Shown piece after piece: positions 33,598-44,136 of a stretch of 64,000 nucleotides of DNA. A model generated the notes under the pieces. It did not search any database and was not told where the DNA came from. It was given only the letters and a program-made list of their open reading frames with translations. Source of the DNA: Conus ventricosus (Eukaryota > Mollusca > Gastropoda > Neogastropoda > Conidae); contig CM031611.1 of assembly GCA_018398815.1 (NCBI GenBank), forward strand, positions 79,996,236 through 80,060,235, in the 5' to 3' direction. The first letter of the stretch is position 1. Every line of letters starts with the position of its first letter. The position numbers were made by a program, and so were the translations under genes.

Positions 33598-33670
33598 CTC
33601 TCACGCCCGTGTGTGCGCGCGCACACGCCCGTGTGTGCGCGCGCACACGCGCGCGTGCGCGCACACACAC

Positions 33671-33732
<62 letters not shown>
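33598..33732. repeat. CG/CA alternating microsatellite (potential Z-DNA)
   Basis: Starts with two copies of CACGCCCGTGTGTGCGCGCG, passes into CGCGCGTGCGCG and ends in about 35 CA units: roughly 135 bases of almost perfect purine-pyrimidine alternation. Confidence 0.9.
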
Positions 33733-33734
<2 letters not shown>

Positions 33735-34138
33735 TATCTGCTATGATGGTTCATCACCTTAAATACTTTCAAATTTATTGAAAGTATAAGTGTCGTGCTG
33801 GGATGTTACCAGCCTTATCAATGTAAAGTCATAAATTAAGATGGGTATGGGTAATTTAGCCAATCACAGTACATATATATAATTATAAACTATTACTGGT
33901 GACTTTATTGTTTTTTCCTTCTTCTTTGATGGTATTTGAGGATTTGTAGTGGACTGATTTCATTTTTCTGCCGTTGAAGTTCACAACTAAAATTTGGAAA
34001 CATTCTTTACACTTCCTCCAAAAATATCAACTGAAAAAGAAAGTTGAATACTTCTCGTTCTACTGAAAATATTAAATAATAATGCATGTATAATTAAATA
34101 CTGCATTATTCAGTTTTTCTTCTGTGGACAAAGTGGGC
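33735..34138. other. No recognisable feature
   Basis: AT-rich, non-coding; no repeat recognised. Confidence 0.4.
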
Positions 34139-34151
34139 CTTGTGGTAAGGC

Positions 34152-34411
34152 GGGATGTCCCGCCTGATGTGATCCTCGAGTTTTTGAGAGAGATTAACAT
34201 TTTTCATCTTATTTAAGGTTTTACGGAAGAAAGATTTTTAATGAAGTTTCTGGTGCGTTTCTAGATGATGTCATTTAAAGAGATGTGTGAAAGGTGGGTT
34301 TTTATTTTTTTATTTTTTTAAAATGACTGGTGAGTTGATTTTAACGTGGTGACAGCCCTGATGTGGCCCTTTGCGGTCGGCTGGGCTATAAGCAACATTA
34401 TCTTATCTTAT
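34152..34411 (+). mobile_element. 5'-truncated copy of the RNase H LINE (3' end only)
   Basis: Flanked by CTTGTGGTAAGGC at 34,139-34,151 and 34,412-34,424, a 13-bp target-site duplication. It matches the last ~255 bases of the LINE at 51.3-57.3 kb, including the last codons of its ORF (DVILEFLREINIFHLI then stop), the GATGTGGCCCTTTGCGGTCG block and a TATCT-repeat tail. A typical dead-on-arrival insertion. Confidence 0.85.
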
Positions 34412-34512
34412 CTTGTGGTAAGGCCATTTTATTCATTGAGTCAGTGGAGGAGGACACTAGTTTACAACCAAGAAATGGAATTTTAAAATATAAGTGATGT
34501 TTTGGATTTTGT
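34412..34512. repeat. Segment duplicated at 36,083-36,194
   Basis: The last bases of the LINE tail plus ~97 bases of its 3' flank (GGTAAGGCCATTTTATTC ... AAGTGATGTTTTGGAT) reappear in direct orientation at 36,083-36,194. Confidence 0.85.
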
Positions 34513-34694
34513 TTTTGTTTTTCAATTGGTGTGTGAAAGGGATTATGATACTGATGTTTTGGTTTGGTTAGGCACAATAGATTAAGTGAAATAGCCCTTA
34601 ACATAGTTGAATATCCAAGCAGTGCAGTATTGCAGTGTACTACAGGCAGACAGGCTGTCTCTTACTTGTCTCAAACAGGCAGGAGTTTTGGCAG

Positions 34695-34930
34695 GGAAAA
34701 GGTTAAGTACTTTCCCGTAACCTGTGGGGGCGGAGGGAAAAGGTAAGTAGTTCCCGTAACCTGTGGGGGCGGAGGGAAAAGGTAAGTAGTTCCCGTAACC
34801 TGTGGGGGCGGAGGGAAAAGGTAAGTAGTTCCCGTAACCTGTGGGGGCGGAGGGAAAAGGTAAGTAGTTCCCGTAACCTGTGGGGGCGGAGGGAAAAGGT
34901 AAGTAGTTCCCGTAACCTGTGGGGGCGGAG
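34695..34930. repeat. Minisatellite, 39-bp period, about 6 copies
   Basis: Unit AAAAGGTAAGTAGTTCCCG + TAACCTGTGGGGGCGGAGGG. The spacing of GGTAAGTAG is exactly 39 bases and copies are nearly identical. Every unit contains a perfect splice-donor word, GGTAAGTA. Confidence 0.95.
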
Positions 34931-35169
34931 CTCAGTCAGGGTTTCACTGTGACTAGGGCAGGGCATGATGGAAGGTGGTGCCCATCTTTCTCCTTCAACT
35001 GCATTTAACCTTCCCTGAACTGAATCAGGTACCCATTTACTACTGGGTGGACAGAGAGGGTTTCAACCCTGTGGGTGGTTTTAATTCATGGCCAGCAGCT
35101 GCACCTGGGCAAACACTGTAGTGTAACCATTTGATTAGAGGCCCCTCTGAGTGTAGGATTACACTACCA

Positions 35170-35620
35170 CTCTTCCTCTTCTTCTGCGTATGCAGGCTGA
35201 TACTCCTGCGGAAACTCCCAGTATAGACAGGCATGTATAAATCCCATTTGCCCAATGAAGGGAGTGAAGTTTTGTGTGTATGGCCGTTTTTTTTTATCCC
35301 GCCATTAAGGCAGCCATACTCCATCTTCGGGGAAGGTGCATGCTTTGTGTAACATGTCATCTGTACCAACGGCCAAACTGGCCTATTCTTCCGCAAGTTA
35401 GTGATAGGATTTTAGGTGTGTGCAAGATGTTATGCATGCGTTCACACATGGAACCTCGGTTTATAGCCTCCTTCGAAGGACTGTATGGGAAATGGAGTCA
35501 GAACCAATGTTAACTCCGAGGGAAAAATCCCCCTGTACCAAAACGGCCTGGCGGAGATTCGAGCCCACAACCCTTAGATTATGAGTCCGGTGCTCTATCA
35601 ACTGGACTATTCCAGCCCCC
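35170..35620 (-). mobile_element. tRNA-derived SINE (minus strand)
   Basis: The 5' head at 35,620, read on the minus strand, begins GGGGCTGGAATAGTCCAG. It has an A-box-like AGTTGATAGAGCACCGG and a B-box-like GGGCTCGAATCTC. It shares ~85% identity over its length with the SINE at 46,499-46,895. Possible degraded target duplication ATTAC..CACT on both sides. Upstream, 34,950-35,160 includes a GGTACCCATTTACTACTGGG block that may belong to another short repeat. Confidence 0.75.
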
Positions 35621-35791
35621 TCATTACCACTAAATCAATGGGACAGACAAATTCTTATTACATTAGCAGGGTGTTTCTGCCTTGAGGACTTCAACACTAC
35701 TGACCCTGACACTACAAAAAAAAAAGTAAGTTCCTAGCCCATTATCTTTTGTTTGCATGCAAGAAATGTTTTTGCAGCTTGAAGATTTTTT

Positions 35792-35832
35792 TGTTTGGGG
35801 GAGGGGGTGGGGGGGGGGGGGGGGGGGGGGGG
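35792..35832. repeat. Poly(G) tract
   Basis: About 35 G residues with few interruptions, 70 bases upstream of the ANKRD49 exon-2 acceptor. A likely sequencing trouble spot. Confidence 0.9.
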
Positions 35833-35899
35833 TGAAGGGGGTAATTGTAAGTTTTGCTGAGTCATTATCAAATGTCTAGACTGTTTTTCTTTCTGACAG

Positions 35900-35981
35900 A
35901 AGGCCTATGGGGGATTCAGAAGATGAGCCAGAAGTGATGGCCAGTGGTGGGGAGCTGTACAACTCTGACATTCTCAAACAG
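35900..35981 (+). CDS. ANKRD49: ANKRD49 orthologue, exon with first in-gene ATG
   Basis: The acceptor TTCTTTCTGACAG precedes 35,900. The ATG at 35,907 opens MGDSEDEPEVMASGGELYNSD and ends ILKQ at 35,981, phase 0. The following GTCGGA is a weak donor. In ANKRD49 the N-terminus before the ankyrin repeats is an acidic, poorly conserved tail, which fits. Orthology rests on the downstream exons. An upstream 5' exon is possible: the PHD-like exon at 31,375 is phase-compatible, but it lies in a transposon. Confidence 0.65.
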
Positions 35982-36082
35982 GTCGGACGGCTTTTTGCAC
36001 AAAGTACATATGTCATGTGATGCACCGGTGCACAGTAAAAACAAAGTGTACTCTCCAGCTCACAAGCATGGTCACATGCACC

Positions 36083-36194
36083 CATTATCTTATCTTATCT
36101 TGTGGTAAGGCCATTTTATTCATTGAGTCAGTGGAGGAGGACACTAGTTTACAACCAAGAAATGGAATTTTAAAATATAAGTGATGTTTTGGAT
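36083..36194. repeat. Second copy of the LINE-tail plus flank segment
   Basis: Starts ATTATCTTATCTTATCTTG (the LINE tail) and continues identically with the 3' flank of the insertion at 34,412. Either a local segmental duplication after insertion or a retrotransposed 3' transduction lacking LINE body. Confidence 0.8.
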
Positions 36195-36428
36195 GTATAT
36201 ATGTTTGCACATGTGTACCTGTGCACATGCACCCACCTACATGTATATATGTTTGCACATGTGTACCTGTGCACATGCACCCACCTACATGTATATATGT
36301 TTGCACATGTGTACCTGTGCACATGCACCCACCTACATGTATATATGTTTGCACATGTGTACCTGTGCACATGCACCCACCTACATGTATATATGTTTGC
36401 ACATGTGTACCTGTGCACATGCACACCA
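36195..36428. repeat. Minisatellite, 48-bp period, ~4.8 copies
   Basis: Unit GTATATATGTTTGCACATG + TGTACCTGTGCACATGC + ACCCACCTACAT. 48 is divisible by 3 and the unit lacks stops in several frames, which explains long open frames on both strands. Intronic in ANKRD49. Confidence 0.95.
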
Positions 36429-36609
36429 GGACCAAGTACTAAATCAGAGGGGATGGAGGGGGTGGGGGACCAGTGGCTGTGTAGGTCTGATGGGTCCAGG
36501 GGGAAATTCCCTGGTCAGTAGGGTTGATGGAGGAGTGGGGAGGAGAGCAGATGGAGGGGCCTGGGCTGGGGTCTCCTCAGATGCTGAAGATAATGCGGAT
36601 CTTTGAGAT

Positions 36610-36965
36610 GCATTGGAAACGACTCCTGAAGACAACATGGTGGGTGTTCTGATGGAAACGACTCCTGAAGACAACATGGTGGGTGTTCTGATGGAAACGA
36701 CCCCTGAAGACAACATGGTGGGTGTTCTGATGGAAACGACCCCTGAAGACAACATGGTGGGTGTTCTGATGGAAACGACTCCTGAAGACAACATGGTGGG
36801 TGTTCTGATGGAAACGACTCCTGAAGACAACATGGTAGGTGTTCTGATGGAAACGACTCCTGAAGACAACATGGTAGGTGTTCTAATGGAAACGACTCCT
36901 GAAGACAACATGGTAGGTGTTCTGATGGAAACGACTCCTGAAGACAACATGGTAGGTGTTCTGAT
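36610..36965. repeat. Minisatellite, 39-bp period, 9 copies
   Basis: Unit encodes METTPEDNMVGVL nine times on the plus strand and is open on the minus strand too. Copies differ only at CC/CT and TGGG/TAGG positions. Intronic in ANKRD49. The open frame has no splice-compatible partner that I can see, so it is probably not coding. Confidence 0.95.
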
Positions 36966-37073
36966 AATTATAATCTGTCTCTGTTTTCTGTTTGAATTGG
37001 GAGGTGAAGTGGGGTTCTGGGCTAGCAGGACCTCCCATTAACCCATGCTGTCTAGGTCCACTCCTGTGCACAC

Positions 37074-37084
37074 ATACATACACT

Positions 37085-37151
<67 letters not shown>

Positions 37152-37224
37152 GCACACACATGCTCTTGCTCTCTCTCTCTCACACACACACACACACATG
37201 CATATGAGCACACCATGCTCTCGC

Positions 37225-37315
<91 letters not shown>
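37074..37315. repeat. Two (CA)n tracts with (CT)n blocks
   Basis: CA runs at about 37,087-37,148 and 37,246-37,314, with TCTCTC blocks before the second. Confidence 0.95.
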
Positions 37316-37317
<2 letters not shown>

Positions 37318-37494
37318 TTTTGCTTTCTCAGCTTCCAATTCCCTTTCTTATTATTCATATCCCCACTTCAACCTCTGACCATTTAAAAAGAATGTAAAAA
37401 GGCCTAAAACTGAAGGTGAATGAATGTACCCGCATGTGCACAAACACATGCTTGCATGCACGCACACACACATGCCTGTATGTTCTTGTGGTAC

Positions 37495-37567
37495 TGGACA
37501 GCCCTGATGTGGCCCTTTGCGGGTCGGCTGGGCTATAACTATAAGCAACATTATCTTATCTTATCTT
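37495..37567 (+). mobile_element. Very short LINE 3'-end copy
   Basis: GGACAGCCCTGATGTGGCCC ... GGGCTATAACTATAAGCAAC + TATCTTATCTTATCTTG: the last ~72 bases of the same LINE family as at 34,152 and 57,050-57,310. Extreme 5' truncation. Confidence 0.75.
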
Positions 37568-37674
37568 GCAGTACTGGTTGATGTAATTTGTTGAGGATTG
37601 GTGAAATGGAACATTTGGCAGAGAAAGTAGTCGACTGATTAACAGCGAATAATGAGACTTTATGTGGTCAGTTG

Positions 37675-39336
37675 CCGGAGTTCATTCTTCTTCTTTTTCG
37701 GTATACACCCACGGTCAACATTTTGACCATTATTGGCGTTTTTTTTGGAGTGTGCAGAAGGAAGAGAAAAAAAAAAAGGGGGGGGGGGGGGGGGGGGGTG
37801 TTGGGTTGACGGTCTATTGTGGACTTGACACCTTTGAAGAAATGGTGCAAAGGCTGGGGGACAGGACGGCGTCTGCTGGCAGGCTGTTCCAGTCCCTGAC
37901 TGTGCAGGGGAAGAAGGCCATATATTGTGGTAGTCATTTTTGGCGGGGATCCTCTTCAGCTGTTTGCTGTGGCATCTTCTGGAGCGGGTCACAGCAGGGG
38001 CCAGTTGGTTGCAGTGCATGCACACCAGTTTGTTGATGATTTTGTACATCATACAGAGGCGTGCTGTGCGTCGGCGCTGTACCAGGGGGAGCCATTTCAA
38101 CTCATGCAGCATCTGTTCCACACTGGAAGGTTTCCTGTGGCGATTGAGGACAAAGCGGGCTGCGCATCGTTGGACCTTCTCCAGTGAGTCGCAGTCATTC
38201 TTATCATGGGGACCCCAGACACAGGCTGAGTATTCGAGATACTGGACAGATCTGAGCTTTGTATGCTATTTGTTTGATGCGCTTGGAGCCAATTTTTTTG
38301 TTTTGTCGGGAGAAAACCCAGTGTGCCTTATTGGCGATGCTTGTGATGTGATGGTCCATCGTCCATCACTCTGGATGGTGACCCCAAGGTACCTGGTAGA
38401 GGAGACGTGTTCCAGCTGCTGGCCATGGAGTGTGTTGGCCACCTCTGGCGTCGGCTTCTGGCTTCGTTGAACAGTTAGGACGCTGCACTTGCCGGGGTAG
38501 AACTCCATGTCCCACTGTGTCTCCACTCACTCAGGGCATCGAGGTCCTCCTGCAGTATCCTGCGGTCAGTATCAGACCTGATGGGGCGGTCAGTGGCAGT
38601 GTCGTCTGCAAAGATTCTGACGTTGGATGAGACGTGGCTTGGCAAGTCATTGATGTAAGCCAGGAACAGGCAAGGGCCCAGGACTGAGCCCTGGGGAACC
38701 CCAGACTTCACTTGGACAAACTCGGACCTGCTCCCCTCCACGACCACGGCCTGCCTCCTGTCTCGTAGGAAGTTGGAGATCCATTGATTTGTGTCACCCC
38801 TAACACCATAGCGGTCGAGTTTATGGATTAGTAAGCTGTGGTTCACACTGATCAAAGCTTTAGCAAAGTCAAGTACTACCATGTCAGTCGGGAGACCTTT
38901 GTCCAAGTTTGATGTTAACTGGTCTGACAGCTCAAGCAGTTGTGTCTCACAGGAGTGTTTCTTGCGGAAGCCATGTTGGTGTGGAGTCAAGATGTTAGAA
39001 GATTCTAGATGTCCCATCACGTTGGTGACAATCACGTGTTCCAAGATCTTGCAAGGGACGCTAGTAAGGAAGACTGGGCGGTAGTTGCTTGGTTTGTAGT
39101 AGTTGCTTGGTTTGTAGTGTTCTCCCTTCTTATGCACAGGTGTGACATGTGCAGTGCGCCAGTCTTCGGGGACACAGCCAGTGGAAAGTGGAGCACTGGT
39201 ACTGGTAGATGCTCATAAGGAGAGGAGCCACCTCTCTGGCCAAGGTCTTCAGTACACGTGGGGAGATGTTGTCAGGGCCTGCTGCTTTCGCCAGGTTCAG
39301 GTTCGCCAGCAGCTTCTCAACTCCTGGTGGTGTCAT
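37675..39336 (-). mobile_element. 5'-truncated LINE (Jockey/CR1-like group), reverse transcriptase region
   Basis: Minus-strand ORF parts: KAAGPDNISPRVLKTLA (39,287-39,237) opens the RT domain; a 220-codon frame at 39,137-38,475 holds YRPVFLTSVPCKILE, QHGFRKKHSCETQLLE, VVLDFAKALISVNH, SGVPQGSVLGPCLFLAYIN and the catalytic FADDTA; then FYPGKCSVLTVQRS and LEHVSSTRYLGVTIQSDG (thumb) at 38,500-38,370; then RRRTARLCMMYKIINKLV (38,070) to the end near 37,680. Frame changes occur near 39,180, 38,510 and 38,270. The palm DFAKA (usually D-F-S-K-A) is otherwise normal. It lacks the endonuclease, so it is a truncated copy. It lies antisense in ANKRD49 intron 2. Confidence 0.85.
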
Positions 39337-39424
39337 TGTTGTGATATTTAATTATTCTCAAGGATAATGGAAACATAACGAAAAGCAGCCAAGAAGACCA
39401 TATTGAACCTGTTGTCTGATTCAG

Positions 39425-39521
39425 ATTCTGGAAGCAAAGAATGGCGAACCCAACCGATTTCAAAGTTTCTGGGAGAAAGATGAACAGGATGTGGATGAGT
39501 TCACAGAAGAAGAAATACAAA
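39425..39521 (+). CDS. ANKRD49: ANKRD49 orthologue, exon 3
   Basis: The acceptor GTCTGATTCAG and donor AAA|GTAAGTG bracket 97 bases encoding ILEAKNGEPNRFQSFWEKDE and QDVDEFTEEEIQ, ending in phase 1. The sequence is acidic, like the region before the ankyrin repeats in vertebrate ANKRD49, with the conserved W in a 'FWE' context. It joins exon 2 in phase 0. Confidence 0.75.
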
Positions 39522-39766
39522 GTAAGTGAGATTTTAAAAAAAGTATATCGGCGAAGTAGTGACTATTAAATCACTTTGTGAAAACAGAAGTTTTTATTTG
39601 CTCCATGTTTCATGTGTTTTTGTGGAGCGTAAGGAGTATGTTTGTATCAGAAACTAATGTTTTTTTTTGTCCCAGTTCAATTGTTTGGATTATTTATTTG
39701 GGAATTATGCTTATTGTACAAAGCTGTGTGTATATGTGTGAGGGACTAAGAGAGAATGTGTGTATA

Positions 39767-39778
39767 TTTGTGTGTGTG

Positions 39779-39852
<74 letters not shown>
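39767..39852. repeat. (GT)n microsatellite
   Basis: About 40 GT units with two interruptions, 250 bases into ANKRD49 intron 3. Confidence 0.95.
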
Positions 39853-39855
<3 letters not shown>

Positions 39856-40770
39856 ATAAGAAGAATCGAACTCTTGTTCCTGGACATCTTAGAGGGCTTA
39901 ATGGTGACTGAATTATTAGCAAGATAGAAGTTGATTTTGATCTTTCATAGAATAATCCAGAGAGAGAGTCACAATTTCAAACTCTTTAACTGCTGTAGAT
40001 GATTCACAGATCTGTACTCGGTGGCCGTTGCAACAGTCTCAAAATAAGAACCCGGGTTTTTCATAGATCATTGAATCGAGAGCTCAAGTATTGTGTGACC
40101 TAACAGAGAAATGATTAGGGTATTCTAGAATGTTCGATAACTTATGAGGTAATGAGACCAATTAAATGTATGAAACGTTTTAGAAAAATCAAGTACCATC
40201 ACATGTTACAACCAATTAAAATGCCGGGAATATTCAAGAAATGATTTCTTACAGCTTCTGGCACTTTTTGCCCTATGCTGGTACTTTAAAGAGACCTCCA
40301 GAATATTTACATGACATGTGCATTTGTCATCTAGTAAACAAACATCACATTACAACTTCACACATTCAAAGTAAAACCCAAGATAATGTAGATCTGAAAC
40401 AGTCGATGATAATCATAAGTGGAATGGAAATGTTTGTGACATTACTCCCCACTAGAAGAAATTTAGAGAGATTTGTTTTAAAAAACTAGACTGGTCGCAT
40501 TTCATGTAAAAAAACAACAACATGGCAACTACTCCCAAAGACCACTGAAAATGCATTTCATTCCACCAAGTGGCTTATACTGCCAACACCGGTACTGTCA
40601 CTTTCCATGATGACTCTTATTTTCATGACAAAGTTTTGCAAATACATCGCCCATTGCATCACTCTGTCATTGATTTAACTTTGCTGAGATCGAATACGTC
40701 GGTGGGCACCACACCCACAAGACAAGACAAAACCAGGATTCTTTGTCTGTTTCTCTGTTGCCTTGTGGAA
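39853..40770. other. Intronic stretch, nothing recognised
   Basis: No coding signal or repeat that I can identify between the GT tract and the Gypsy remnant. Confidence 0.4.
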
Positions 40771-40779
40771 GTCCATGGA

Positions 40780-42250
40780 CACTAGTTCACTTTCTGGATC
40801 ACAGTTATTTCCACCGATACCTTTCTCTTCCAACGCCAGGTCGTCTGATTTGAAGTGGTTATCTCCCCTTTCCAGTGTGGGTTTGGGTCATCTGCAGCTT
40901 TAGCTCCCTCAGTGTTGCTGCTGATGTCATGAATGGGTGTAGGTAGGCACAGGACCTCAGTCTCTCCAGAAAAGTTAGGTATGTTTAAATTTATCAGAGC
41001 TGTGGGCACCTTCTTCAACACGCTATTTACTGACAGAAGAAAACCATGTCATCCAGGGTACTTGTCTTTATCAACCAGTTCCTGTTTCACGATGACTCCA
41101 GTGCATGCAGTGTCTCTCAAAACATTCACAGCATGTTCAGTTATATGCCCTTCATTACTAGTAAATTGTCATTTTACATTGTCATTGGTTCGTCAGCAGC
41201 AGACCCGTTTACCCGCACGATTTTGCTGTATTTTGTACACATGTTCAGCGAAAATATGACGAATACATGAACTAAATGAAATACTTTGACAAAAAAAGTC
41301 TTGAGACTAAGTGATGGCAGGTGAAAATTAACACCCCCTCCGGATCTCCGTCCTCCCATTCCGGGTTTTACAAAGATTTCAAATTTTGTACACACACTTT
41401 GTAGCAAATACACTCATTTTTGTTGAGAAGTCCACCAATAGTAGTTTCAGAGTAAACAGGTCAGCAGCAGCACTGCTCACAAGAGGAATCTTCCTTCTCC
41501 ATGCTAAAAGTTGTCCCTCCTGCAGGTGATCTGTATCATTCGAAGAAGATTGGGATTCTTTCATTGAAGACTTCACAACACCATAGCCACATATATTTGA
41601 ATATCAGTCTTTCCTGCGGCTGGTCTCGACACACCTGGAATTCTGTTATCTCAGTCTCATTGGTTATCTTGGCTCCTAGTCATGGGGTTCCATTTCCAGA
41701 GGCAAGGAGAGTTGGCTGTTCAGACTGGTCTGTGCCTAACATGGTTGCAGTCAAAAGTGTTTGACTTGTTTCACTCTTTCTGTCTTGACTGGCGTGAGGT
41801 GTTCAGTTCTGCTTGAGGGTGTTAAGGCTTAGGGCTTGCTGGAGTTCAGTCGTGTGCCATCAGGTAAGGATCTGCTGCTTTTACTGTGCCAGTCAGTTTC
41901 TGAGATCTTTGCTCATGAAGATGAATGGCCACATCTGTGGGTTGAGCATTGATAAACTGACCTTTGATGGTAAGGTCAGACAGTCCCTCAAAGTCTTTTG
42001 TAGTACCTGACAGTTGCGCCCAGCGTTTGAAGGTACGCTTCAAGTCTGAACTGCTGTGACCTCTGTCTAGCCTTGAGTCGGCAGCCATGAAAACGGCAAC
42101 CATAATTCTTTTCAGTGAAGTCACATCTTCTCATCAAAGCTTCCTTCATTTGAGTCTTTGGCTTCTTCCCATGAACAAGTTTATAGACATCAGGTGCTCT
42201 GCCTGACATTAAGGCTCTACACTTTGCTGCCTATCTGTTTAGAGTCCTCC
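40780..42250 (-). mobile_element. Gypsy-type LTR retrotransposon remnant: gag and aspartic protease
   Basis: On the minus strand, 42,209-41,846 contains overlapping frames with KEALMRRCDFTEKNYGCRF, RSQQFRLEAYLQTLG, FEGLSDLTIKGQFINAQPTD and HLHEQRSQKL. This is the helical gag (SCAN-like) domain of metazoan Gypsy elements. Farther downstream, VNVLRDTACTGVIVKQEL (about 41,130-41,080) is the protease active-site region, with Ala where the family usually has Gly (D-T-G), then TPIHDISSNTEGAKAADDP (40,930-40,880), the conserved end of that domain. A zinc knuckle and reverse transcriptase were not found. Intronic, antisense to ANKRD49, frames broken. Confidence 0.7.
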
Positions 42251-42259
42251 CAGCTTCAA

Positions 42260-42995
42260 TAGGAAAATGTTCAGCATCTCCAAGTAGGTGTTGAGGTCAT
42301 CTTTCCCATCAAGAAATGCTGGTGATTTGGGTTCCCTAGGACACTCCCATCATTGCTTATTCTTTGGGTAGCAACACCAAGTTCCAGCTCAAGCCATCGT
42401 AGTTTCATTCATGACATCTTTGTGCTTCCTGCTCCCTTTCTTCCCTGACAAGTCTCATGTTGCTCTAGTATCATTCTCTTTTTCTCTCTTTCACCCTTTC
42501 TTTCTGTCACGTTTTTATTTTTCTCTCTACAAATTCAGCAGTTCTTTCCCTTTTAGCCCACACTGTCAGGCAAGATACACAGTATCTGCAGTGCTATCTG
42601 CCCTTACAATCGTATTTTAGTCTTTTCTTTCAAAACAAGGCTTATCTTCAAGGGAATTGGATTTGAATGACTTCACGATGGGAAAGAGACACTTTTCTAA
42701 GACCTCAGAGGTTTTAAGTCATTATCTGAACAACACATTGACGTGACAGCTCAGCATGACGTACACTTACTGAGTAAAGATGCACTGTACTGTTCTTGTG
42801 TGAATGTTGACAGTGTGCATACAAAACACACATGATTGACGTGGCTCAGATGCTTGATCTCGTCCTGTATGAGACAAAAGCAGAATTACAGTCCCAGAAG
42901 TCAGTTCACTGTCACCACAGCACTGTCCAGATTAAGCCTGTTAGAAAGGACATTAAATCAGGCTCCTGTGTGTACTGATGTGTTCCATCTTACTG
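42260..42995. other. Intronic stretch, nothing recognised
   Basis: Pyrimidine-rich patch at 42,470-42,560. No feature I can name. Confidence 0.4.
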
Positions 42996-42999
42996 TAAG

Positions 43000-43290
43000 C
43001 ATGTGAGACATAATGGAAGAAGAATCCAAGTCATGGAAAGATGTTGCCACAGCAAATTGAACATCAGATGTGCTGAGCATATTGCCAGTCAGCAAGTATG
43101 TGGAACCATTAGGTGGCACGTAGGATCCTATGCAGATCTACTGACATCAGTCAAGAAAAAAACAGTAGGTTGGTGTGGTGATGTAATGAGATCCAGTGGC
43201 CTTGCTGAAACAATCCACCCAGAAACTGTTGGAGGAAGATGGAGGGGAAGACAGAAAAGTGATGGACTGATATAACTGAGTTGAGGAGTT
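43000..43290 (+). pseudogene. LINE 3' remnant (C-terminal reverse transcriptase ORF end)
   Basis: An open frame with RCAEHIASQQVCGTI, ADLLTSVKKKTVGWCGDVMR + SSGLAETIHPETVGG and RWRGRQKSDG. The pattern 'DLL..VK+RKL.W.GHV.RS.GLA..I..G...G.R.RGRQ' is the typical C-terminus of a widespread animal LINE ORF2. Only the last ~90 codons remain. Intronic in ANKRD49, sense orientation. Confidence 0.7.
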
Positions 43291-43299
43291 AAGGGAGAA

Positions 43300-43301
43300 G
43301 A

Positions 43302-43332
<31 letters not shown>
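43300..43332. repeat. (GT)n microsatellite
   Basis: About 15 GT units directly after the LINE remnant. Confidence 0.9.
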
Positions 43333-43335
<3 letters not shown>

Positions 43336-43769
43336 AGGAAGCTTCATAATGCATATCAAGGTAAAAACTGCTCAGTATGAAATATCGTATAGAATGTGTA
43401 CGATAGCTAGCACAAACATTTTACTGCTGATTCCATAAAGTCTTTGTTCTGAGATTTCTACATATTGTGATAACACTCCCCCCCCCCCAAAAAAAAAAAA
43501 AAAAAAAAGTAAAATAAATAAAAATGAAAAATAAGTTTTATAATAGATATAAGTATTTTTCATGTGAGCGGATTGTTTAAAACATACTTTGTTTTCCGTC
43601 AGTCTTCTGATTAAAATTTGACTTGCATTTGAATTTCAGTTTTGGCAGTTCTTGCGTTTGAATTTCAGTTTTGGCAGTTTGTGCATGGATCAGGTTTTAT
43701 CTTGCTTAGAGAAGCTTTGATGTGGCCTTCGTGGTTAGGTGGGCCTTAAACAACATGACTTGACTGGAC

Positions 43770-43770
<1 letters not shown>

Positions 43771-43826
<56 letters not shown>

Positions 43827-43828
43827 CC

Positions 43829-43880
<52 letters not shown>
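43771..43880. repeat. (GT)n microsatellite
   Basis: About 50 GT units with one CCCCTC interruption, ending 96 bases before the exon-4 acceptor. Confidence 0.95.
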
Positions 43881-43885
<5 letters not shown>

Positions 43886-43976
43886 TTTGCACAGTAGGGT
43901 CCAGAAAGCATAATTCACAGAGATAAGCAATGACTCAACTGGCTATGGAACAGTTGTTTGTTGTGGCATCCGACAG

Positions 43977-44136
43977 ATGAGCCAGCCAAACGCATCCTAT
44001 GGGCGGCAGAGAACAACATGATGGAAGAAGTGGAACAACTGTTGAGGAACGATCCAGCTCTGGTCCGTTCCACAGATAAAGATGGGTACACCCCCTCCAT
44101 CGAGCCGCTTACAATGATCATTTAGAAATGGCAGAG
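43977..44136 (+). CDS. ANKRD49: ANKRD49 orthologue, exon 4 (first ankyrin repeat)
   Basis: The acceptor GGCATCCGACAG and donor GAG|GTGAGC bracket 160 bases. The frame reads AKRILWAAENNMMEEVEQLL and RNDPALVRSTDKDGYTP, then needs one extra base at the C run near 44,085-44,095 to read the repeat helix HRAAYNDHLEMAE. This is the ILWAAE...DxDGYTPLHRAAY signature that distinguishes ANKRD49 from other ankyrin proteins. With the extra base the exon ends in phase 0, matching exon 5. The missing C is in a homopolymer and is more likely an error than a mutation. ANKRD49 is a small ankyrin-repeat protein, reported as nuclear and linked to spermatogenesis in mammals. Confidence 0.85.

Noticed and set aside
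36181..36606. Long frames on both strands over the 48-bp repeat
   Set aside because: The period is divisible by three, so frames stay open by construction.
36610..37041. 142-codon plus-strand frame (METTPEDNMVGVL repeats) and 168-codon minus-strand frame
   Set aside because: Both follow from a 39-bp tandem repeat without stops. Both strands are open, there is no conserved flanking sequence, and it is intronic to ANKRD49.
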